Source: Paractinoplanes rishiriensis
GTDB taxonomy: Bacteria > Actinomycetota > Actinomycetes > Mycobacteriales > Micromonosporaceae
Reading direction: 5' to 3'
Length of the DNA: 38,733 nucleotides
NCBI RefSeq assembly: GCF_016862375.1
Contig: NZ_BOMV01000090.1
Location: 1 to 38,733, forward strand
Part shown: one piece after another, positions 14,890 to 21,349 of the stretch
Position numbering within the stretch: the stretch's first letter is position 1
Layout of the letters: each line of letters opens with the position of its first letter
Made by a program: the position numbers and the translations under genes
The notes under the pieces: model-generated
Databases searched by the model: none
What the model saw: only the letters and a program-made list of their open reading frames with translations
Told to the model about the DNA's origin: nothing

Positions 14890-16605
14890 TCAGCCGCAGG
14901 CCGAGCGCGGCAAGCCCGTCACCGCCACCGGTGACTTCCCCGGCGCCTTTGCCTTGCCCGCGACCACCGCGGCCAGCGCCGTCATCGACAGCTTGCTGGA
15001 CGAATACGTGGCGACCAGGGCCGGGGATTTCGCCGCGGCGAGCAGGTGCGGGGTGTCCATCATGACCGTCACGGCCGCGGCCGGATCCAGGTCGACGGAC
15101 TTGTCTCCGTACCCGACCAGGTGGATGACCTTGCCACCCGCGGCCTGGACCTGGACGCCTGCCGCTTGCAAAGCACGGACCAGGTTGATCCTGGCCACCT
15201 CGCGGCCGCCGGCCGCGGTGACGGTGACCGGACCCTCGACCAGCGCGCCGGAGCACGGGCCGCGGAACACCGTGACCGAGGCGGCACCGAGCGCGCCGAC
15301 CGCCTGCTGGTGCTTCACCGAGTTGACCACGGCGAGTTCCGGCTGCGCGGTGGCGGCCAGCCGGAACTTCAGCGTGAGAATGCGGGTGACGGCCTCGACC
15401 AGGCGCTCCCGCTTGAGCGAGCCGCCCTTCAGGCCGGCCAGGATGCCGTCCCGGGCCGCGGTGATGTCCGGGGGCATGAGCAGCAGGTCGTTGCCCGCGT
15501 TCAGTGCCCGGACCGCGGCCTCGCCGGCCGGCCACTTCTTGGCGGGCGGCATGTTCATGGCGTCGGTGACGGCCACGCCGGTGAACTTCATCTCGGTACG
15601 CAGCAGGTCCGTCATGATCTTGCGGGAGAAGGTGGCCGGCACGCCCTTGTCGAGTCCCTGCACGTCGAGGTGGCCGGACATCACCACGCCGGCACCGGCG
15701 TCCACACCGGCCTGGAAGGTGGGCCGGTCCTGGGCCGTCCACTGCGCCCGGTTGAGCGCCACCACGGGCAGTCCCTCGTGGCTGTCCCCACTGGTGTGAC
15801 CGTGCCCCGGGAAGTGCTTGACGGCGGCCGCCACGCCGGCGCCCTCCAGGCCGCGCACCGCGGCCGCGACCTGCTGCGCGTTGGCCCGGGGGTCGCTGCC
15901 GAACGCGCGCGAGCCGATCACCGTGTTGGCGGGCGGCCCGAGGGTGTCGGCCACCGGGGCGAAGTCGACGGTGATGCCCATGGCGGACAGCTCCGCTCCG
16001 GCGGCGCGCCAGGCGGCCTCGGTGAGGGCGGGCTGGGCCGCGGCGCCGACGGCCATCGCGGACGGGAGCGCGGTCACCCCGTTGGTGATCCGGGTGACCA
16101 CGCCGTACTCCTGGTCGGTGCCGATCAGCAGCGGGGCGCCGCCGGGCAGCGTACGGGCCGCCTGCTGCAGGCCGTCGGTGAGCTTGCGGACCTGCGGCGG
16201 ACTCTCCACGTTGCTGGTCGGGTTGGTGGAGCCGGTCGGGTCCTGGGCCGTGAAGCCGACCAGGATCAGCCCGCCCAGGTGGAACTTGGTGATCATCTCG
16301 GCGGGGGTGTCCACACCGGCCAGGCTGCGGTTGCCGGCCGCAGAGGTCTTGTCCACCGTGGTCGCGTCGCTGCCGTAGGCGTACGGCATCAGCACCTGAC
16401 CGGCCAGCGTGGTGTCGTTCATGCCGGCGACGGCCGCGGCAGCCTGGGTGGCCGGGTCGCCGGCCGGCACCGAGGCGGGCGCCGACGATGGCACCGTCGC
16501 GGCGGGACTCGGCGCGACGGCGGGCGGCGCGGGCTGGTCCTTCCCGCACGCGCCGGCGGCCAGGAGCAGCGGTACGACCAGCAGTCTCCTCATCACGCCA
16601 GCCAT
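14890..16605 (-). CDS. Glycoside hydrolase family 3 lipoprotein, NagZ-like beta-N-acetylhexosaminidase
   Basis: 571 residues. The signal peptide MRRLLVVPLLLAAGAC ends in a lipobox with Cys20 as lipid anchor, so it is an extracellular membrane-attached enzyme. A Pro/Ala/Ser linker leads to a GH3 barrel with LIGTDQEYGVVTRI, the substrate-binding KHFPGHGHTSGDSHEGLP (the His-containing loop found in NagZ-type GH3 enzymes) and the nucleophile Asp in VAVTDAMNM. A second alpha/beta domain follows (about residues 400-571). Likely cleaves N-acetylglucosamine-containing cell-wall fragments. ATG 16605 and ATG 16593 are both possible; TTG 16632 is unlikely. It lies 71 bases downstream of the DUF3145 gene on the same strand. 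Confidence 0.88.
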   Translation of the reverse strand: MAGVMRRLLVVPLLLAAGACGKDQPAPPAVAPSPAATVPSSAPASVPAGDPATQAAAAVAGMNDTTLAGQVLMPYAYGSDATTVDKTSAAGNRSLAGVDTPAEMITKFHLGGLILVGFTAQDPTGSTNPTSNVESPPQVRKLTDGLQQAARTLPGGAPLLIGTDQEYGVVTRITNGVTALPSAMAVGAAAQPALTEAAWRAAGAELSAMGITVDFAPVADTLGPPANTVIGSRAFGSDPRANAQQVAAAVRGLEGAGVAAAVKHFPGHGHTSGDSHEGLPVVALNRAQWTAQDRPTFQAGVDAGAGVVMSGHLDVQGLDKGVPATFSRKIMTDLLRTEMKFTGVAVTDAMNMPPAKKWPAGEAAVRALNAGNDLLLMPPDITAARDGILAGLKGGSLKRERLVEAVTRILTLKFRLAATAQPELAVVNSVKHQQAVGALGAASVTVFRGPCSGALVEGPVTVTAAGGREVARINLVRALQAAGVQVQAAGGKVIHLVGYGDKSVDLDPAAAVTVMMDTPHLLAAAKSPALVATYSSSKLSMTALAAVVAGKAKAPGKSPVAVTGLPRSACG

Positions 16606-16676
16606 CGAAGCAGCCCAGCCGGATCTCCGCAAAGATTCGGGCAGTCTTCACCTGCGGGCCGGCTCAACCCGCCGAT

Positions 16677-17168
16677 CTAGCCGACCCGGGTCAGCAGCGT
16701 GACCGGGGCGCCGTCGCCGGCGTACCGGTACGGCTCGAGCTCGGCGTCCCACGCCGTGCCGAGCGCCTTTTCCAGGGCATGCGACAGGGCCTCCGGCGCT
16801 CGCGCGGAGGACATGATCGAGCGCAGCCGGTCCTCGCCGATCTGGATGTCCCCCGAAGCGCCCATGATCCCGTGGAACAACCCGCGCCCCGGCACGTGCA
16901 TGAAACGCTCGCCGTCCACGCCCGCGCTGGGTTCCTCGGTTACCTCGAAACGGATCATGGGCCACTGCCGGAGGGCAGCAGCCAGCTCAGCGCCGGTCCC
17001 GGCCCGGCCGGTCCAACTGCATTCGGCCCGCCGCATGCCGGGATCAACCGGCTGGGCGGTCCATTGCAGGTTGACCGGCGCTGTCAGGACGCGCGCGATC
17101 GCCCACTCGACGTGTTGGCACACGGCAAGTGGGGTCGAGTGGACGTATACGACGCCACACGTTGGCAC
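16677..17168 (-). CDS. DUF3145-family protein
   Basis: 163 residues matching the actinobacterial DUF3145 group: TCGVVYVHSTPLAVCQHVEWA at the start, then ECSWTGRAGTGAELAAALR, RFMHVPGRGLFHG and the C-terminal RYAGDGAPVTLLTRVG. Function is unknown. Proteins of this family are commonly encoded next to the fabD-fabH-acpP-fabF cluster in actinomycetes, as here, which hints at a link to lipid or envelope synthesis. That link is inference from gene neighbourhood. GTG start at 17168 with GGGAGGT seven bases upstream. Two cysteines (residues 4 and 17) are notable. Confidence 0.85.
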   Translation of the reverse strand: MPTCGVVYVHSTPLAVCQHVEWAIARVLTAPVNLQWTAQPVDPGMRRAECSWTGRAGTGAELAAALRQWPMIRFEVTEEPSAGVDGERFMHVPGRGLFHGIMGASGDIQIGEDRLRSIMSSARAPEALSHALEKALGTAWDAELEPYRYAGDGAPVTLLTRVG

Positions 17169-17330
17169 GGTGACCTCCCGGAGACCGAGGTGCGTCTTCC
17201 CCTACGACCTCGACCGCGGTTGATCGTGTCCCATGATGCCGGTTGGTACTGATGGTGCGCCAGAGAATCGGCAACATCGACATCGGAACTGCCGTAGTGG
17301 CACACCCTGCCCAACGGCCGGACCTGCTCC

Positions 17331-17400
17331 GACGGCACGGTCCGCGGGCCGTCGTGTAGAGTTGCCACGGCCTTTTTTCTGCTTTTTCTCAAGGAGTACT
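17331..17400 (+). promoter_or_regulatory. Possible promoter and pyrimidine-rich leader of the 17404 gene
   Basis: TAGAGT at 17357-17362 is a reasonable -10 element. The matching -35 region is poor, and a GC-rich inverted repeat (GACGGC at 17331, GCCGTC at 17349) covers it. The predicted leader contains a run of T/C (CCTTTTTTCTGCTTTTTCTC) just before AAGGAG. This may favour ribosome loading and high expression. Confidence 0.35.
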
Positions 17401-17403
17401 GCC

Positions 17404-17730
17404 GTGGCGAGCAACACCTCAAAGACCGCCCGCGCATCAGTCCGCGCCGGCCAGGGAGCCGGTGGTGCTCTCAGCGTGCTTGGCGAGTACAAGTACCTGA
17501 TCCCTCTCGCCAACGGCCGCTTCGCCTACGTGCGTAACCTGACCAACGGCAAGACTGCGCACCTCAAGACCGACTCGGACGCGTTCGTCGAGGAGATCCG
17601 CATCCTCGCCGCCGCCGGCCACGGCGCCAAAATCCGCGCCGAGCTCAACGCACTCGAGACCGCCAACCCTCAGCACGGCTGGGGCGACACCGAGAAGCGC
17701 CTCGTCGACGCCGGCGTCTTCGAGGGCTGA
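17404..17730 (+). CDS. Small conserved actinobacterial protein of unknown function
   Basis: 108 residues from GTG 17404, preceded by AAGGAG at a good distance. An N-terminal Ser/Thr/Arg-rich stretch (ASNTSKTARASVRAG) leads to a compact domain: LGEYKYLIPLANGRFAYVRN, then NGKTAHLKTDSDAFVEEIR, and a helical C-terminus ending GWGDTEKRLVDAGVFEG. No catalytic motif, signal peptide or membrane segment is seen, so it is probably a soluble cytoplasmic protein. I do not know the family name. A strong leader and a strong terminator suggest a well-expressed, single-gene transcript. Longer in-frame starts upstream (from 17233) give low-quality sequence. Confidence 0.85.
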   Translation: MASNTSKTARASVRAGQGAGGALSVLGEYKYLIPLANGRFAYVRNLTNGKTAHLKTDSDAFVEEIRILAAAGHGAKIRAELNALETANPQHGWGDTEKRLVDAGVFEG

Positions 17731-17748
17731 CCCCGCACGCTCCGGCAA

Positions 17749-17785
17749 GGGCGTCTAGCTGCCGTCGGCAGCGAGGCGCCCTTTT
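17749..17785 (+). terminator. Strong intrinsic terminator of the 17404 gene
   Basis: A stem of about 14 bp runs from 17749 to 17781 with one mismatch and one G-U pair: GGGCG...CGCCC outside and GCTGCC/GGCAGC closing a three-base loop. TTTT follows. It starts 18 bases after the stop. Confidence 0.9.
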
Positions 17786-18162
17786 CGCACCCACTGATCA
17801 ACATCGCACCGAGATCATTCGGGCATCAACCCCCCAAAAGACCTTGAATGTACGCGTGACCTGCGCGCTGGGCGGGCCGCATCCACCCGCTTCCGCCCCG
17901 CGCCGATGCGGAAACCACCTCACCCCAAGCGCCCTCAGTGCGACGAGATCGGGCAATTTGGTCGGTCGGGTCGGAGCAGCGCACTCCTGCAATGCCGTCC
18001 CACTCCAGCACTGACCGCGCACGTCTCTCAAGTCAGCTTATTCGCGCATTTATCGGGCAGGCTTCTGGCGACGCCCGGCTCGGGCATCGCCCAAGTTCGG
18101 GAGCGCGGGCGGCGGCATGGAGAGGCTATGGTCGGCAGCCCTGGCTACCGCGGAGGGGCGCT
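17786..18162 (+). other. Intergenic stretch without recognised gene
   Basis: About 375 bases between the terminator and the HIT gene. Small ORFs on both strands show no coding character. The only local patterns are a G/T-rich run GGTCGGTCGGGTCGG near 17960 and a less GC-rich patch near 18030-18055 (CAGCTTATTCGCGCATTTATC) that may hold the promoter of the HIT gene. I see no tRNA or known small RNA. Confidence 0.4.
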
Positions 18163-18624
18163 GTGTACAACCATGAGCCGGATGGCTACGCCTGCCCGTT
18201 TTGTCTGCTTGTAGCGGGTGGGGACGATGGGTGGGTCAATACGCAGCGGGATGTAGTTCGGCGCAGTGGGTTGGCTACCGCGCTGGTGTCGCCTCGGTGG
18301 TGGCCCGGAAACCACGGACATGTCCTGGTTGTGCCGAACGGGCATGTTGAGAACCTGTATGACTTGCCGGCGGTCCAGGGGCATGCCGTGCACGACCTGG
18401 TCAAGGAGGTCGCGGTCGCCATTCGGAGCACGTACGGGTGTGACGGGACGTCGGTTCGGCAGCACAACGAGCCCGCGGGCAACCAGGACGCCTGGCACCA
18501 CCACGTGCACGTCTTTCCGCGGTATGCGGGCGACAACCTCTACGGCTCGCGGCCCTACCCCGAGTTTGTGAGCGAAGCCGAGCGCCTGCCCTACGCCGAG
18601 CGGCTCCGGGCGTACTTCTCCTAG
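18163..18624 (+). CDS. HIT (histidine triad) family hydrolase
   Basis: 153 residues. The triad is His112, His114 and His116 in WHHHVHVFPR, preceded by NEPAGNQDA, as in nucleotide hydrolases and transferases of the HINT/Fhit superfamily. An N-terminal Cys11-x-x-Cys14 (ACPFC) resembles the zinc-binding start of some HIT proteins. Probable role: removal of AMP or similar groups from nucleotide conjugates. GTG 18163 is chosen because GGAGG lies six bases upstream. The reading frame is open further upstream but has no family similarity. It is convergent with the carbonic anhydrase gene: the two stop codons overlap by two bases. Confidence 0.92.
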   Translation: MYNHEPDGYACPFCLLVAGGDDGWVNTQRDVVRRSGLATALVSPRWWPGNHGHVLVVPNGHVENLYDLPAVQGHAVHDLVKEVAVAIRSTYGCDGTSVRQHNEPAGNQDAWHHHVHVFPRYAGDNLYGSRPYPEFVSEAERLPYAERLRAYFS

Positions 18625-19241
18625 CTCAGGAGATCGACCCAGCCGGTGTCCAGGTCGTAGACCGCGCCCACCACGTCGACCCGGCCGGCGCGGACCGCCT
18701 CGGCCACGCCGTCGATCTCGCGCATGCGGGCGACCGTGCGGGCTACGTGGGCACGCATCGCCTGTTCGGCGGCGTCGGGGGCCTCGATGTCGACCTGGCG
18801 GACCGCGGGTGCGAGCTGGTCGACCAGGTAGCCGATGTCGCCGCCGGGGTGGTCGCCGGCGCGTACCGCCTCGACGGTGGCCTGGACGGCGCCGCAGCGT
18901 TTGTGGCCCAACACCATGATCAGGGGTACGCCGAGCTTGAGCACGGCGAAGCCGACCGAGCCCAGGACGGCGCGGTCGGCCACGTGGCCGCCGGAGCGCA
19001 CCACGCAGATGTTGCCGAAGGTCTGGTCGAAGATCGCTTCCAGCGGCACCCGGGAGTCGATGCAGCCGACCACGACGGCGTGCGGCTGCTGGCCGCCGGA
19101 AGCGGCCGCGGCCGCGGAGACCCGGTGGCCGTGTTCGGGGCGGCCGCTCACGAAGCGTTTGTTGCCGGCTACCAGCTCAGCGAGGGCGTCTGCGGCGTCC
19201 GTGATCGGTGTGGCCGCTGCCGCCGACGGGTCGGTCGTCAT
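18621..19241 (-). CDS. Beta-class carbonic anhydrase
   Basis: 206 residues. Zinc ligands are Cys60, His113 and Cys116, with the Asp62-Arg64 dyad in GCIDSRVP and the LGHKRCGAV block. These define an active beta-carbonic anhydrase interconverting CO2 and bicarbonate. Bicarbonate is the co-substrate of acyl-CoA carboxylase, so it can support the nearby fatty-acid cluster, but it is not in that operon. The Ala-rich first 15 residues are not a signal peptide. The gene ends in overlap with the HIT stop codon. Confidence 0.94.
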   Translation of the reverse strand: MTTDPSAAAATPITDAADALAELVAGNKRFVSGRPEHGHRVSAAAAASGGQQPHAVVVGCIDSRVPLEAIFDQTFGNICVVRSGGHVADRAVLGSVGFAVLKLGVPLIMVLGHKRCGAVQATVEAVRAGDHPGGDIGYLVDQLAPAVRQVDIEAPDAAEQAMRAHVARTVARMREIDGVAEAVRAGRVDVVGAVYDLDTGWVDLLS

Positions 19242-19463
19242 ACGAGAGATTCTCGCCGAGTTCGGCCCTGTGAACAGTGAGTGCGAGGCAACTCACGTTC
19301 CGGGGTCAACGAGCCATCACTGTGGGTGCGGGTTAGAAGCGCAAGGTGCGAATGTCACGACGAATGGGCAGAAAACCGCTGCCGCCAGTGGCAAAAGGCT
19401 CGATCGCGAGTGATGCTTATTACCCGCGGGTACAACGGGGCCGTGAAAGTTGCGGAGGTGCCC

Positions 19464-20429
19464 ATGTCCGAGCGCTCGGAACTTACTCTCGCCGACGGTG
19501 TGACCCTGCACGTCGAAGTGTTCGGTCCGGCCGATGCCGAGGTGACCGTCGTGCTGCTGCACGGGTGGTGCCTGGACCGGCGCACATGGCACCAGCAGAT
19601 CGCGGCGCTGCGCGGGCTCGGCGTCCGGCAGCCCCGGATCATCACGTACGACACGCGCGGTCACGGACGGTCCGGATCGACCCGGCTGGGCTCGGCGACG
19701 CTCGGGCAGCTCGGCGACGACCTCGCCGAGGTGCTGCGCCGATACGCCGGCAACGGTCCGGTGGTGCTGGCCGGCCACTCGATGGGCGGCATGACGATCA
19801 TGGAGTACGCCGACCACTACCCGGTCGAGTTCGCCGAGCGGGTGGCCGGCCTGCTGTTCGTCTCCACCACCGCCGAGGGGCACACCCACACCAAGTACGG
19901 CCTGCCTCCGCGGCTCGCCACGCTGATGCGGGCCGGCGAGACTCTCGGTGCCGGGCTGCTCGCCCACTCGGGTGCCTGGCGGCCGCACCGGGCGCTGCTC
20001 CCCGCCCTGCGCCCGGCCCTGCGCTGGCTTCTGTTCGGCGACGAGTACGAGGATGCCGCACTCCAGGTGACCATGAAGAGCGTGGGCCGCACCACGCTGC
20101 GTTGCATCGGTGGCTTCCGCAGCTCGATCGGTGATCAGCAGCGGCTCGACACGCTGGCCCGGCTGGGCGACGTGCCGGCCGCCGTGCTGGTCGGCGACCG
20201 GGACCGGCTCACCCCGCCGCCGTGCGCCCAGTCGATCGCCGAGGCGCTGCCGGGCACCGAGCTGACCGTCTTTCCCGGCGCCGGCCACATGCTGATCCTG
20301 GAGCGGCACGCCGAGGTGTCGGCCGCGCTCGCCGGGATCGTCGAGCGGGCCGCCTCGAGCACACCGGAGGAGCGTCGCCGCCGCGCCAAGCGTGCCCGGA
20401 AGGCGAACCAGTACGACCAGGCCGCCTGA
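19464..20429 (+). CDS. Alpha/beta hydrolase
   Basis: 321 residues with the alpha/beta-hydrolase fold: oxyanion region LLHGWCLDRRTW, nucleophile Ser106 in AGHSMGGM, acid Asp in VGDRDRLTPP and catalytic His in FPGAGHMLILE. The C-terminus ends in a basic tail, RRRRAKRARKANQYDQAA, that could bind nucleic acid or membrane. Substrate is unknown. The ATG at 19464 has CGGAGG five bases upstream. GTG 19443 and ATG 19411 are in frame but less convincing. The 222-base gap upstream separates it from the divergent carbonic anhydrase gene; no regulatory site stands out there. Confidence 0.88.
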   Translation: MSERSELTLADGVTLHVEVFGPADAEVTVVLLHGWCLDRRTWHQQIAALRGLGVRQPRIITYDTRGHGRSGSTRLGSATLGQLGDDLAEVLRRYAGNGPVVLAGHSMGGMTIMEYADHYPVEFAERVAGLLFVSTTAEGHTHTKYGLPPRLATLMRAGETLGAGLLAHSGAWRPHRALLPALRPALRWLLFGDEYEDAALQVTMKSVGRTTLRCIGGFRSSIGDQQRLDTLARLGDVPAAVLVGDRDRLTPPPCAQSIAEALPGTELTVFPGAGHMLILERHAEVSAALAGIVERAASSTPEERRRRAKRARKANQYDQAA

Positions 20430-20433
20430 GGCC

Positions 20434-20895
20434 CTACGAGGCCAGGGACTTGGCGAGGTTGTCCATCAGGTCCTCGGTGCCCTGCCGGCGCTGCGCCACC
20501 GTGTCCAGCCCGTCGAGGTAGACGCCCTGCTCGGTGACCGCGAAGTCGGTGCCGCCGCTCGCGCTGGAACGCACCTCGACGGTGGCCACCGAGACCGAGA
20601 TGCGCTGCCCGTTCATGCTCATTTCGTACGTATAGACGATCCGCTCGTCGGGAACGATGTCGACGTAGGTCACGAAGAACCCGAACCGGGTGCCGTCCGG
20701 CAGGACGGACACCTGGGTCTCGCGGCCGCCCTCGCGGAAGTCGAACGTGTCCTCCTCCCGTTTCATGTCGGCCGGCCCGTGGAACCACAGTGCCTTGGCC
20801 TGCGGGTCGGCGAAGGCGCGGAACACCCGGGCGGGCGCGGCGTCGAAGTGGCGTTCGATCCGGAACGTGTCGTGCACGGCCGAACGGTCGGTCAT
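20434..20895 (-). CDS. AHSA1-like SRPBCC (START-like) domain protein
   Basis: 153 residues with the SRPBCC fold of the AHSA1 subfamily: FRIERHFDAAPARVFRAFADP at the start, then FRVGG-like DFREGGRETQVSV, GFFVTYVDIVPDERIVYTYE and a C-terminal TEQGVYLDGLD helix. The family is associated with small-molecule binding, often paired with an ArsR regulator in actinobacteria. The start ATG at 20895 overlaps the ArsR stop (ATGA), so the two are coupled. AGGGAGA precedes it. No enzyme activity can be assigned. It is convergent with the alpha/beta hydrolase, with four bases between stops. Confidence 0.88.
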   Translation of the reverse strand: MTDRSAVHDTFRIERHFDAAPARVFRAFADPQAKALWFHGPADMKREEDTFDFREGGRETQVSVLPDGTRFGFFVTYVDIVPDERIVYTYEMSMNGQRISVSVATVEVRSSASGGTDFAVTEQGVYLDGLDTVAQRRQGTEDLMDNLAKSLAS

Positions 20896-21227
20896 GTCTG
20901 GTCTCCCTCTGTGGTTAGGAACTCTTCGAGACGGTCGAGGCGGCTCTCCCAGCCGGCCCGGCGGTCGGCGATCCACTGCTCGGCGGCCTGCAACACGGCA
21001 GGCTGGAGCCGGCAGGTGCGGACCCGGCCGACCTTCTCCGAGCGCACCAGGCCGCTCTCCTCGAGCACGCGCAGGTGCTGGAGGACGGCGGGCAGCGACA
21101 TGGTCAGCGGCCCGGCCAGCTCCTTGACCGTGGCCGGGCCGCGGCTGAGCCGGTCGACCATGGTGCGCCGGGTGCCGTCGGCGAGCGCCGCATAGACCCG
21201 GTCGAGCACTGGAGGATGGTTAAGCAC
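20892..21227 (-). CDS. ArsR/SmtB-family transcriptional regulator
   Basis: 111 residues with a winged HTH: YAALADGTRRTMVDRLSRG, then TVKELAGPLTMSLPAVLQHLRVLEESGLV and RVRTCRLQPAVL. No metal-binding Cys/His motif (ELCVCDL type) is present. It belongs to the non-metal ArsR group normally paired with SRPBCC/AHSA1 genes, as here. The start codon is GTG at 21227 with no ribosome site. A near-consensus promoter is positioned so that transcription would begin at, or within a base of, this codon (leaderless). A palindrome overlaps the start, consistent with autoregulation. Confidence 0.92.
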   Translation of the reverse strand: MLNHPPVLDRVYAALADGTRRTMVDRLSRGPATVKELAGPLTMSLPAVLQHLRVLEESGLVRSEKVGRVRTCRLQPAVLQAAEQWIADRRAGWESRLDRLEEFLTTEGDQT

Positions 21228-21262
21228 TTGCTTAAGTATTCACGCCGGCGCGGCGCTGTCAA
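21220..21262 (-). promoter_or_regulatory. Leaderless promoter and palindromic operator of the ArsR operon
   Basis: On the minus strand TTGACA (21262-21257) is followed after 16 bases by AATACT (21240-21235). ATACTT gives a 17-base spacer. Seven bases further is the GTG start of the ArsR gene. The palindrome TTAAGC-ACTT-GCTTAA (21220-21235) covers the start codon and touches the -10 element, a good place for autorepression. Confidence 0.7.
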
Positions 21263-21349
21263 GAACCCGCTTAGACGCAGCCAGCGGCGGAGGAGTAAGT
21301 TCGATTGCCCCCTTCCGACAGGGGCGCGGAAACAGGGAGATCCACGGAC

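Noticed and set aside
17798..18031. Small minus-strand ORF of 77 codons
   Set aside because: No ribosome site, no coding-type third-position bias, unusual Cys/Trp-rich composition.
21306..21325. Rifamycin-associated element upstream of the HelD gene
   Set aside because: There is an inverted repeat GCCCC...GGGGC, but its core does not resemble the rifamycin element as I remember it, so I do not claim rifamycin control.
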